A stretch of 10,000 nucleotides of DNA. Origin: Chrysomallon squamiferum (Eukaryota > Mollusca > Gastropoda > Neomphalida > Peltospiridae). A model generated the notes under the pieces. The model was not told the DNA's origin, did no database searches, and worked only from the letters and a program-made list of their open reading frames with translations. Made by a program: the position numbers and the translations under genes. Each line of letters starts with the position of its first letter. Positions within the stretch are counted from its first letter, which is position 1. This document shows, piece after piece, positions 1 through 8,285 of this stretch. The stretch is taken from contig CM022673.1 in NCBI GenBank assembly GCA_012295275.1, forward strand, positions 4,143,605 to 4,153,604, given 5' to 3'.

Positions 1-83
1 TTATTTAGTTAATTAGAACAATAATACTGAACAAAATTATCTTAGTATTAAATATATTGGTTTTATGAATACTTTTGCAAAGA

Positions 84-155
<72 letters not shown>
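84..155. repeat. (AAT)n trinucleotide microsatellite
   Basis: About 72 bases of AAT/ATA units, with one phase slip near 127 and a decayed A-rich right edge. It is a simple sequence repeat with no coding significance. The flanks are AT-rich unique DNA. Confidence 0.97.
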
Positions 156-158
<3 letters not shown>

Positions 159-757
159 TAAAGAAAAGGATAATGGAATAAAATAAATAACCGTCCTATT
201 AGTCTACAAGAATGTTTTTTGCGTTACCACTAGAACACAGTACGGCGAAAAAGCTATGTGTTTGTGATGTATAGTAACACACTACATAATAATATTTAAT
301 ACTTGTATCACAGTATAAAATCTAACAAATGCGGCCCCAGCATTAAAATTTATTTGAAATGGAAAACTGAAATATAAGAAGTTAGAAACACCTGACCTAT
401 AGTCTGGAACAAATAAAATAGTAAAATTTAAATGATTCACAAGTGGAATATTAAAAACGAACAATACCATTCTTAGACACCTATTGAAATCAATCATTCT
501 TCTTCTTCTACTTCTTTCTTCACATTAATTTCAACAATTCTTCTTTTTATTTTTTCATCCATTAATTTAATTTAAATTTTCTGAGCTTTTGCACACCCAA
601 AACGTGAAATAATTATATTTTATTTAATTTGTTTTTCCTGTGTTAAATATTTATATTCCTTCTTTTTATAGTTTCGTGAAAATTGTTAACGATGTGTATT
701 AATATTTTAGAAAAATGTCCCATTTTCTCTCCGAGTGAATCTGGGAAATGAAAAATT

Positions 758-759
<2 letters not shown>
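156..759. other. AT-rich unique DNA, no gene recognised
   Basis: About 600 bases of AT-rich sequence with no convincing coding frame. The only structure I see is a short TTC-rich patch at about 498-520. The one 71-codon minus-strand frame (282-497) has a random-looking, Phe/Asn/Ile-rich composition expected of translated AT-rich DNA. Confidence 0.75.

Positions 760-849
<90 letters not shown>
760..849. repeat. (CT)n microsatellite, first tract
   Basis: About 90 bases of uninterrupted CT dinucleotides: a pure pyrimidine run on the plus strand and purine on the minus strand. It is separated from the next tract by a pyrimidine-rich spacer (850-910) that still contains several CT/TTC units. The two tracts therefore probably began as one repeat that was later interrupted. 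Any Ser-Leu frame read through it is an artefact of the repeat. Confidence 0.98.
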
Positions 850-852
<3 letters not shown>

Positions 853-905
853 TTTTTCTCCTGCATCAGTATTTGTTTCTCCATCCTTCTACCTCTTCAC
901 TTTTT

Positions 906-1046
<141 letters not shown>

Positions 1047-1551
1047 GTTTCATTAAGGAAACGTGAACATGAAAATGTAATAGTTTTCTTGAATTAATAA
1101 GTATAACTAAAACCTATTATTATTATTATTTAAAGCTTTTGTTTTACACTTTTCAAATCAGACTGAAAAAGATAATGTCAAAAATCAGTATGATTTTCTT
1201 CATCTATTATTCAAATCATCTCAACAGTTTTTTAACAACTGTACTCAAGATGTGCAATATTTTAATGTTTTAATATACAACGTATTTTAAGAAATAAAAA
1301 GATCTAAATTTATTTCTAACAATAAACCGAACAAAATGTATAGGACACATTTATATCATGCCATAAGATTATACAGGAGTGTCTATCGTATTCTTCGCTA
1401 AGTGAAAAGAAAATCCTGTATTCCACTGCATTGAATCGGTCCGGAAGCAGTAACTTCAAATAATGCCCAGTGTCGTGAATATGCTCAACACAAAATGATG
1501 AAAAGCATGTTTCCTCCTTTAAAAAAAATTAACAGCAGATTATAAACGTAG
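1047..1551. other. AT-rich unique DNA, no gene recognised
   Basis: About 500 bases of AT-rich sequence without a supported gene. A short (ATT)n patch lies at about 1115-1131. Part of it (about 1380-1500) is less AT-rich, but I recognise no repeat family or open frame there. Confidence 0.7.
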
Positions 1552-1920
1552 TTAATATTACAAACTTTATGTTGTCCCCAGACCTCCATTCGCAGCAGTA
1601 ACGTTTATGTAAGTGCTCTGTTGCCTACGAATGTCTTGTTTGATCCATTGAGTCAACGGAGGACGTGGAATCACAGTATTACTGTTATCAGCTGCATGCA
1701 GTTTGTGTTTCATAGACGCGTGAGGTTTAATTTAATGCACGGAGAAGAGTATTGCACAAACAGCTTCATGATGTCAGTCTTACGCAGCAAAACAGTGAGC
1801 TACCAGGTCTGAGAAGTACAAGAAGGTGAGATTCGTGCTGATGCGTTTAAAACCAGTGTACGACTTCGTGTATGGTACAGAATGGAGTAAAAGAGATCGT
1901 ATTATCAGAGTAAAGCGTTG
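1552..1920. other. GC-elevated unique island, nature unknown
   Basis: Counting by line, GC is about 40-45% over 1561-1920, clearly above the surrounding DNA. On the plus strand one frame is open for 87 codons (1552-1809, stop TGA at 1810-1812). Its translation (for example LFDPLSQRRTWNHSITVISC) matches no family I recognise. An acceptor-like CCCCAG ends at 1581 and a donor-like AAG/GTGAG lies at 1823-1830, but no frame stays open between them, so a coding internal exon is not supported. The minus strand has only a 54-codon frame. It could be a terminal or non-coding exon, a conserved element, or an old transposon fragment. Confidence 0.35.
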
Positions 1921-1995
1921 CCAATAAATGCGCTGTACACAAAACTGTTACTGATATAACAGAAGAAAATTCACTATGTCACCAGAATAAAACAA

Positions 1996-1998
<3 letters not shown>

Positions 1999-2077
<79 letters not shown>

Positions 2078-2093
2078 CTCTCCCTCCCTCCCT
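1999..2093. repeat. (TC)n microsatellite grading into (TCCC)n
   Basis: A pure TC run (1999-2074), a single G interruption at 2075, a short resumption, then about three TCCC units to 2093. The compound structure is typical of an ageing dinucleotide repeat. The Arg-Glu-rich minus-strand frame over it is a repeat translation and not a protein. Confidence 0.97.
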
Positions 2094-2216
2094 GTGTTTT
2101 ATTTTAAAGATTGTTGCAAGGAAACACTGTCGACACAAAATTAAAAAGATGCTGTTAAAAAACATTAAGCTTAATTAAAAAAAATGGTGAATTTTTAGTA
2201 GTACGAGTAGTAGAGA

Positions 2217-2268
2217 GAAAACAAAAATAAAAAAAATACTAAAAAAAAAAAAGAAAAATTGAAAACAA
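2217..2268. repeat. A-rich low-complexity tract
   Basis: Mostly A, with scattered T, C and G interruptions and a run of 12 A. The overlapping minus-strand Phe/Leu-rich frames (2175-2583) are translations of this tract and of the GATA-type repeat beside it, and are not gene candidates. Confidence 0.85.
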
Positions 2269-2438
2269 TAGAAAATCCCAGCCAAACAATTAATGTGTAT
2301 GAGTGTGTATAGTAAAAAATAACCTGAAAAAGCAGAAAGCAAAAAACAAAACCAAAAATTAATAACAAGATCATAATTACATAAAAACGAAAGATGAACA
2401 GAAAAATGACAAACAAACAAATAACCCCCAAAAAAACC

Positions 2439-2511
2439 GATAGACAGATAGACAGACAAGCAGATAGGTAGATAAATAAACAGATGAATAGATTGTTAGG
2501 TAGAGAGACAG
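2439..2511. repeat. Degenerate GATA/GACA tetranucleotide repeat
   Basis: Alternating GATA, GACA, GGTA and GAAT units in an imperfect four-base period, decaying to the right into AGAGAGACAG. It is an old tetranucleotide microsatellite. Confidence 0.88.
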
Positions 2512-2827
2512 TAAAATCTGAACTTTTCTTCGTTCTAAGTAACAAACAACAAAGCCTATCACGCTGACTTTTCTCTCACACATTTAGTCAACACGACTCC
2601 GACATTGTAACTTACAGATAGCGGGTTTAGTTCACAAACCAATATTTGCAGAGCGGTTTATTGGCGTGAAACGAGGCAATTTACTCCTATCTCTTATTGA
2701 CTTTGTCTGATGGTATCCTAGCCACATTCTTCAACATATTTCTGCAACAGTATGATTGCGTTTCCAATCAGCAGAGTGTGTTTAAGTGCTGGAGTCGATT
2801 AAAAACATCTTGTTAATAGGCACCGAC
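2512..2827. other. Unique DNA, no gene recognised
   Basis: About 300 bases of mixed-composition sequence leading up to the SINE-like segment. I see no open frame, repeat or RNA structure I can support. Confidence 0.6.
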
Positions 2828-2920
2828 ATGACGACTGACCTCGGTGGACTAAGCTGTCGTTTGGTAGGTTCCGAGTTCGAATCGTGGTGATAGTCATTTT
2901 CGTATCTTTTCTGTAATGTG
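2828..2920 (+). mobile_element. tRNA-derived SINE-like fragment, copy 1
   Basis: The core GAGTTCGAATC at 2873-2883 fits the RNA polymerase III B box (GGTTCRANTCC). It sits in a T-arm-like fold in which 2871-2875 pairs imperfectly with 2883-2887 around a 7-base loop. Upstream, TGACCTCGGTGG (2836-2847) is a degenerate A box. The A-to-B spacing is about 25 bases, shorter than in a normal tRNA, the stems are imperfect, and no cloverleaf closes, so this is not a functional tRNA gene. A related segment about 240 bases downstream shares the B box and the next 30 or so bases, which is how dispersed SINE copies look. True ends are not visible, and the family assignment is inference. Confidence 0.55.
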
Positions 2921-3116
2921 ACAAAAAGATCGTATTATATTTGACGGTTGTAACGTCCTTTAGTTGGTTGTCATTGCGTTCCCCGATGTTGTTTTCTAAC
3001 TGTTGTTCAAATGACATTAACTAAATAACTACGTTGGTGTATTTTGTTAGTTTACGCACTGGTATATTTAATAGGTTATTTTTTTTCTGTTTGTTTGATA
3101 CCTATTGGTTGTTTAC
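2921..3116. other. Sequence between the two SINE-like pieces
   Basis: May include the body of SINE copy 1 (to about 3020) and the degraded head of copy 2 (from about 3090). I cannot place an end, a poly-A tail or target-site duplications. No coding frame is supported. Confidence 0.4.
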
Positions 3117-3158
3117 GGGTTCGCTTCTTGGTGACAGTCAATTTTTAATACTTTTTCC
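3117..3158 (+). mobile_element. tRNA-derived SINE-like fragment, copy 2
   Basis: Aligned without gaps against 2873-2896, positions 3117-3140 match at 19 of 24 bases, including GTTCG and TGGTGA. The following T-rich stretch with TA then CTTTT is also similar. The B box is more decayed than in copy 1 (GGGTTCGCTTC) and no A box is convincing. The orientation is the same as copy 1. Alternatives are chance similarity or a local tandem duplication. Confidence 0.45.
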
Positions 3159-3750
3159 AATAATAAGAAACTGATTTAATTTATTTCGACAGTTTGAAAT
3201 TTGTTATATAGGCTACAGAATCGCTTCCCTATGTCAAAGATATTCTGTTACATCGACATCATATGCAAAATTACTGGTAATCGTGCAGTGGTATATAGTT
3301 CCCTGGTGTAAGTAAAAGTGCTGACTTCTCTGAACGAATAAATGAATTATATTAACGAACATTTTGATTTTTCTGAAGAAAGGTCTTCTCGACATGTAAA
3401 GCTTTTTGACTTCGGGAAAACCTGACATGAATTCACATGATGTTTAATCTTACTGAGCTCAAGAAGGGAAAGTTGTTCAATATTTTAAGAGACACAACGA
3501 AGCTCACAAAACGAAATTCGTATTATGGTAATGTAGCAATGCAGATATCGGAGCACGTTCGATTGGACTACGAATGTCATGCAAGTAATCATGTTTGCTC
3601 TTACATAAAATAAATATCATAGCACATGTCAGTGTCGACGTTTTCATTAAAATGCGGCTGATTATCTCCAGCAGTGTCTTACTTAACATGTCAGTGGAAC
3701 GTCAGAGCAAGATTATGATGTGAATAAAACAAAGCGGTCTGTTATTTCAT
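3159..3750. other. AT-rich unique DNA, no gene recognised
   Basis: About 590 bases. Two 61-64 codon minus-strand frames (3234-3428 and 3504-3689) have no recognisable motif and are no longer than expected by chance at this base composition. Confidence 0.65.
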
Positions 3751-3936
3751 TCTGCCGTTTGTTCATATTTACTCGTTTTAAAATTCCAATGCATTTAGTT
3801 TTCTTATTTTATTTTGTCCTTTGTTCATATTTACACGTTTTAAAATTTAAATGCATTACGTTTTCTTTTTTTTTTTTGTCGTTTGTTCATATTTACACTT
3901 CTTAAGATTTAAATGCATTTTGTTTTCTTGACTTTA
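3751..3936. repeat. Three-copy 62-bp tandem repeat (minisatellite)
   Basis: The anchor TTGTTCATATTTAC recurs at 3759, 3821 and 3883, a constant 62-base period. Each unit continues with a CGTTTTAAAATT-like block (CTTCTTAAGATT in the third), then AATGCATT, then GTTTTCTT and a T-rich end. A fourth, badly decayed unit may start near 3937. A 61-codon plus-strand frame over this repeat is an artefact: 62 is not a multiple of three, so each copy is read in a different frame. Confidence 0.93.
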
Positions 3937-3970
3937 CTTTTTTCGTGTCTGTTCTATTTTAATATAAATA

Positions 3971-4051
3971 CAGTAGTACCTTGACTAACAAATTTTTAAT
4001 TATTTCTGTCAGCGCGCTCGTAACTCAGTTTACTCGTATATCAAATCATTT
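3971..4051. repeat. Left terminal and subterminal repeats of the Tigger element
   Basis: The terminal CAGTAGTACC abuts a TA target dinucleotide at 3969-3970. Inside it, two CTCGTA-containing motifs fall at about 4017 and 4034. Related motifs near 4648-4680 occur in the same orientation. In this superfamily such subterminal repeats are candidate transposase-binding sites; that role here is inferred. Confidence 0.7.
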
Positions 4052-4227
4052 TCCCAAATGAAATTAATTGAAATAACATTAATCCGTTCCAGCCCCCCAA
4101 AAACCATCCCAATTTTTTATAACGTGCTTTTAAATAAAATCAATGTATGCATAAATGACAAATATTGTATAAAAACAAAATAAAAGAGAATGTAAAGAAA
4201 TAAATTGGTTTTGTAAAGTGTACAGGT

Positions 4228-4492
4228 TTAGGGTTTCTCCATCTTTTCATGGACAGAGGTCCGCAGCTTAAAAATTAATTTAACGCCTTTGGCTGGAGTT
4301 ATAGCCTTTATCTACTCCTTCTGCTTCAGTATGGTACATATCATAAATATACTATGCTTGTACTGCCTAGCAATGGTGACTACACGCATACCTCGCTCAT
4401 GTTTTTCTATGATTTCATGCTTTAATTCAATGGACATCATCCGCTTCTTCTTCTCAGCACTGTCCCATTGCACTCACTTTCTTAGTATCCAT
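4228..4492 (-). pseudogene. Tigger/pogo transposase N-terminal fragment, broken
   Basis: On the minus strand an ATG (complement of 4490-4492) opens MDTKKVSA. A +1 frameshift at about 4465-4468 follows. The next frame then reads DSAEKKKR, MMSIELKHEIIEKHERG, VVTIARQYKHSIFMICTILK and, further on, AITPAKGVKL and LRTSVHEKMEKP. This is the lysine-rich leader plus CENP-B/psq-type helix-turn-helix DNA-binding region that opens Tigger transposases. A TAG interrupts it at 4312-4314, after KQKE, and a TAA ends it at 4228-4230. About 88 codons remain of a protein usually several hundred residues long. The second DNA-binding domain and the DDE catalytic domain are absent. The gene is dead in this copy. 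Any plus-strand frame over 4289-4654 is its antisense shadow. Confidence 0.9.
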
Positions 4493-4697
4493 GGAAATTT
4501 TGCTCGATACTGCACAAAACTTGAGCACAACACACCAGAGATGCTTCCACGGCGAGGTAACCACATGAAGCAAACGAGTGAATCACGAGATGCTGGGCGG
4601 ACATTGTTGTTCGTTGCGCCAACTAGCGGCGGCGTATCTGAAGCTCGCTCGTAAATCGGATTATGACTCGCAACTCAAAGCATGTATTTTGTAACTC

Positions 4698-4831
4698 ATA
4701 AATACATACATGCATATATATATATACACACACATACATATACACACAAAATATACATACATATTTATACGAACATACATACAAATACACACACACACAA
4801 ACATAAATACGTATATACTTACGTACGCTAC
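4698..4831. repeat. Compound (ACAT)n/(CA)n/(TA)n microsatellite
   Basis: Imperfect ACAT/ATAC units mixed with short TA and CA runs. It begins directly where the transposon loses similarity to its expected terminus. Thr/His/Tyr-rich frames across it on both strands are repeat translations. Confidence 0.93.
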
Positions 4832-4892
4832 CGAAAATTATCAACATGCAGTCTAATCGGACATAAATAAAACAACATAACGTCCATTCCTA

Positions 4893-5056
4893 AATACTTG
4901 CAAACATACATACATATACATGCATACATACATAGGTACGTGGGTGCGTATATACGTCGTAGAAAACTCCTACTTACCTACATGTACATACTTACATGCA
5001 TACACATGTACGTAGGTATGTGCTTGCGTCATTCCTATCTATATACATACATATAT
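4893..5056. repeat. Degenerate (ACAT)n/(GTAC)n microsatellite
   Basis: ACAT units interleaved with TACGT, GGTACG and GCGT units. It is separated from the preceding tract by about 60 bases of less repetitive DNA. A weak inverted repeat pairs TACCTAC at about 4976-4982 with GTAGGTA at 5012-5018, as expected by chance in this sequence type. Confidence 0.88.
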
Positions 5057-5682
5057 AAAACCAATAAAATATTAATGGATATAGAAAACGTCCATAAACC
5101 CTGAGTAAAGTGCCATTTCTCTTTCTTTTCTACGACACTGATAAAATATACAGCCGTGGCATTTCTTGTAAACTTTTATCTTTAGAAAATATTTATGACA
5201 CAGGTCTTCTCTTATCACAGGCGAAATGCCAAAAATTCTTTTTCAAAAATTTAACACGCACACTAAAATTAATACTGTACGATTTTGCTGTGGTTGTTAT
5301 GGTTATGAAAGAAACACACGTAACTTTATTTTCCTATCATCTTATGTAGATATATATATTATTATGTTCTTTCAAAGGCAATGTTATTAAATAAAAAAAT
5401 TAATTAAAAATTATATAGCATGACATTTCCAAGGTACCAAGTTCAATTTACCTTACCGCCTACGATTAACGTAATGCTGGAAAGGTGCATTACAGAATGT
5501 ACACAGAACTTCATCAAATAATTATTGTTTCATATATTTATATACAATACGCGTACGCATTAACTGTTCAAGTAAAATAGCAATAATTACAGCTTTTGGA
5601 AATTATATTACAGGACTACGAAATGTTAGTGAGTCGTATTGGTAAAACCGATGAACAGTAACGATCGTGACGGAAGAAAAAT
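5057..5682. other. AT-rich unique DNA, no gene recognised
   Basis: A 79-codon plus-strand frame (5110-5349) starts only at GTG and shows no family motif. It is about as long as chance allows in 20 kb of frame space at 70% AT. A 7-bp hairpin (5471-5477 with 5487-5493, 9-base loop) is present but unremarkable. Confidence 0.65.
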
Positions 5683-5793
5683 AGCAGTAGTAGTGATCTC
5701 AGTATCTATAGAGATAGCTGCAGTAGTAGTAATCTTAGTAGTTAAAGTAGTAGTAACCGTAGGGTAGTTGAAGTAATAGCAGCTGTAGCAATA
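5683..5793. repeat. Degenerate (AGT)n trinucleotide repeat
   Basis: GTA/AGT triplets recur through about 110 bases with many substitutions and two unrelated inserts (about 5695-5722 and 5758-5772). The minus-strand Thr/Ile-rich frame here is the translated repeat. Confidence 0.82.
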
Positions 5794-6226
5794 TTCCGAA
5801 TGTTTTGCTACCATCATTTAGCAGTTGTTAAAAGAAAAAATCCCAAAGATACGCTTTCTGCTCTCGGAATCAATTTATCAGTACAAGGATGACAGTTTTG
5901 ACGTCAGAAATAAATTGAAAATTTTCATCCCCAACAGCAAATATCCCGTAAGGGATGTGACCTTTTTAGTACATATATTCAGAAATGTCATAATTTCATG
6001 ATTCACTGGTGATAATAGAAAACTAAAGCGAACTCTAATTAATATTTAACATGGAGATGCTAAGGTTGTCTACGCTTCTTCCAGTTGTTGTCATAGAATA
6101 CGTAGGTTTAGTTTTTGTTGACACGTGCTGACAAATTTTTATTTTAATCAACGTACTGAAAAGTGCATCTTTTTGTTGAAGAAGTGGCGTTTGCTTTTCA
6201 CGCTCTATAGAATATGAAATTTTGTC
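5794..6226. other. AT-rich unique DNA, no gene recognised
   Basis: About 430 bases. It contains a perfect CRE palindrome (5899-5906) and a CACGTG E-box (6122-6127), listed separately, but no transcript evidence or coding frame. Confidence 0.6.
5899..5906. promoter_or_regulatory. CRE-consensus palindrome TGACGTCA
   Basis: Exact match to the cAMP-response element bound by CREB/ATF bZIP proteins in animals. With no gene or promoter nearby, one 8-base match may well be chance. Confidence 0.15.
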
Positions 6227-6382
<156 letters not shown>

Positions 6383-6419
6383 TAAATAAATGCTAAAAGC
6401 CTGTAACTAGAATATCTAA

Positions 6420-6541
6420 CTCTGTATCTATCTCTCTCTGTGTCTATCTGTCTGTGTCTATCTGTCTCTCTGTCTGTCTGTCTCTCTATATTCATCTCTC
6501 TGTCTATCAGACTATCTATCCTTCCATCTATTCATCCGTCC
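6420..6541. repeat. (TCTG)n/(TCTA)n/(TC)n compound microsatellite
   Basis: TCTG, TCTA and TC units alternate through about 120 bases and decay rightward into CCATCTATTCATCCGTCC. It is pyrimidine-rich and lies 80 bases after the purine-rich AG tract. Confidence 0.93.
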
Positions 6542-6638
6542 ATAAAGGTAGCAGTGTGTGCTTTCTCTGATAAACTAAAGATCAAACTAATGAATCCAGT
6601 TTCTCACTGACATAGAATTTCTTAGTAGCTAAAGTAAC

Positions 6639-6740
6639 CAAAACAAAAACAAAATAAAAAAAGAAGAACAACAAAATGATAAAAAAGAAGAAAAAGAAAA
6701 TGATAAAAAAAAAAAATTAAAAAAGGAAAGTCGAAAAAGA
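6639..6740. repeat. A-rich low-complexity tract
   Basis: About 100 bases of A with scattered C, G and T, including a 12-A run near 6706-6717. It resembles a decayed poly-A tail or purine repeat; no retroelement body is recognisable on its left. The Phe-rich minus-strand frame is a translation of this tract. Confidence 0.85.
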
Positions 6741-6922
6741 ACAAATAATAGTGAAATTTTGAATTATTTCCTGTTGTCTTGTTTAAAATTAATTTAGTCA
6801 AAGAGAAGTCAGACATTTTAATTCTGTGAAGAAGAAAACAAAAGAGTTGAAAAACAAATTGTATGCATACATAGATAGATGGAAACAAAGAGATAGATGT
6901 AATCAGCACTCAGTACAAACAA

Positions 6923-6953
6923 ATACACACACACACATACAGAGAGAGAACGC

Positions 6954-7001
<48 letters not shown>

Positions 7002-7017
7002 AACACACACGCACACA
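6923..7017. repeat. (CA)n microsatellite in two blocks
   Basis: A short CA block (about 6923-6937), an AGAGAGAGAACGCTT interruption, then a longer CA block (6956-7017) with CAAACA and CGCA variants. His/Thr-rich and Cys/Val-rich frames across it are repeat translations. Confidence 0.95.
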
Positions 7018-7140
7018 ATTAATTTGTAATCTATAAAATTAAAATGTTATTAGTCAGCACAGCTGTCATTTCATTTCACTGAAAATGTGCTTAGTCCTCT
7101 TGTAAACAAAAATTAACACTTGGATCAGATAGATTAGAAA

Positions 7141-7470
7141 AACAATAATCGTTTATCATTTGGGATGGACAGTAATGAAATGGGGCAGCTCGAATGAATG
7201 GCGGGCTTATTTCTGGTTTGCGCACATTGTTAATTAAAGTGATACAGGTGGGTGCCAGAAAATCGCCAGATAGTCGACAGTTGTACGCTCAGCGAAACAA
7301 ATTGCTGGTCCGTGTAATGGTTGAAGCCAAGAGTTCATCCCGTTATCAATCTGACTTTTTCAATTAAAGGCGAACAGTGTCTCCAAAATAAATTTGTCTT
7401 CTCGCAGCGAAATCACCCGGATGTTATAAAACGGCCATAACGGTATTAATTGACTTCTTTGAGAAGAGTT
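7141..7470. other. GC-elevated unique stretch, possible conserved element
   Basis: GC is about 38-48% per 60-base line, against roughly 30% around it, with no microsatellite character and no long open frame. It contains homeodomain-type AT cores in otherwise complex sequence: TTAATTAA (7230-7237), CAATTAAAGG (7361-7370) and ATTAATTGA (7445-7453). This could be an enhancer-like conserved non-coding element, an untranslated exon or an old mobile element. I cannot decide between these from sequence alone. Confidence 0.3.
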
Positions 7471-7519
7471 TTCTTTTCAGGGTCTCAGTTCACACTTTTG
7501 TTAATTTCACTCTATTTTT

Positions 7520-7602
7520 TTGTGTGTGTGTGTGTGTTATTGTTGTTGTTGTTGTTGCTTTTGTGTTTTTTTTTTCTTTCTTTTTTTCCCCTCCTTTTTC
7601 CC
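7520..7602. repeat. (TG)n, (TTG)n and T/C-rich compound repeat
   Basis: A TG run (7520-7537), then six TTG units (7540-7557), then a T-rich stretch with C interruptions. It is a compound low-complexity block. Confidence 0.92.
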
Positions 7603-8285
7603 CGATAAATTTATGAAATGAAAATCGTGTTATAATATAAGTCGCATACATACGATTTCATGAAATACTATTGATTTAGTACGCAAGATCAAGAACACAC
7701 AGAGAAGTTTTCAGTCAAATGCGCTCTCGCAGTGTCTAATATAATCGACCGAAAATTTCCGAGTGGTAAAAATCAAAACAGTAATAAAGAAAAAGAAAAA
7801 AAAAAAAGAAAAGGGAAAAAGAAAGAAGAAAAAATCTCACCATTTAGATTACATTTAATCAGACGTTTAACATAAGAAAAAACTTTAAAAGTTAATTCAA
7901 CACCTTGGGCAACCAATTCGCATATCATTACGGAAAACACACATTTACAATTCTGCAAGCGTTTGCACTAATTTATTTAGAATTCCGATGGATAACTAAC
8001 TTCAAAAGGACTTTCACGACTTAATATTACATCACAGGGGAATGGTCTATCAGAACTGAAACTTGTTAATACGTTTCAAACGACTACTGTGACAAACGGA
8101 AAAAACAGAAATGAAGGTGCCTTCACGATCTGATTTTGTGGAAACTAATTATGCTCGGTAACCGGAGAAGAAGTTGTTCCTATAGACATTGAGTAACCTA
8201 ATAATTGATTTTTCTCTGTGTCCTAACATGCATGGACAAACAAAATACACGAAGAGTCAATGGCAAGGAATAAGATATGTTTATT
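7603..8285. other. AT-rich unique DNA, no gene recognised
   Basis: About 680 bases. An A-rich tract lies at 7784-7834, and the 61-codon minus-strand frame over it (7773-7958) is of chance length. Otherwise I see no repeat or gene. Confidence 0.65.

Larger units (their letters stand above)
3969..4690 (-). mobile_element. Truncated pogo/Tigger-type DNA transposon
   Basis: The left edge is TA followed by CAGTAGTACCTTGACT (3971-3986). This matches the CAGT-type terminal inverted repeat and TA target site usual for pogo/Tigger elements of the Tc1/mariner superfamily. Next to it lie CTCGTA-containing subterminal repeats (CTCGTAACTCA at 4017-4027, CTCGTATATCAAA downstream). Related CTCGTAAATC and CTCGCAACTCAAAG motifs sit at the other side (about 4648-4680). 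In between, the minus strand encodes the start of a Tigger-like transposase (4228-4492). The gene reads leftward, so 3971 is the element's 3' end. Most of the transposase is missing, indicating internal deletion. The terminal repeat expected after about 4680 is absent, and ACAT/CA microsatellite DNA begins there. The right boundary is approximate. Confidence 0.87.

Noticed and set aside
1582-1825. Internal coding exon between an acceptor-like and a donor-like site
   Set aside because: All three plus-strand frames contain a stop between the two sites (TGA at 1810-1812 in the longest), so it cannot be a coding internal exon.
2175-2583. Overlapping hydrophobic minus-strand frames resembling membrane proteins
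   Set aside because: Three overlapping frames all arise from A-rich and GATA/GACA low-complexity DNA. The Tyr/Leu/Ser/Cys pattern reflects the tetranucleotide repeat.
2828-2897. Functional tRNA gene
   Set aside because: The B box is good, but the A box is degenerate, the A-to-B spacing is several bases short, the T stem has a mismatch and no acceptor stem closes. A SINE fragment explains it better.
3720-3905. Small hydrophobic protein with possible membrane segments
   Set aside because: The Phe/Leu-rich translation comes from the T-rich 62-bp tandem repeat. The repeat period is not a multiple of three, so no protein repeat is conserved.
3751-3936. CRISPR-like array
   Set aside because: The units are contiguous 62-base tandem copies without distinct unique spacers, in an animal-type genome.
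4289-4654. A 121-codon plus-strand frame, the longest in the window
   Set aside because: It is antisense to the Tigger transposase fragment and the element's untranslated end. The minus strand carries the recognisable protein similarity.
5110-5349. A 79-codon plus-strand frame as a small gene
   Set aside because: GTG start, no motif, composition typical of AT-rich DNA, and a length expected by chance about once or twice in this much frame space.
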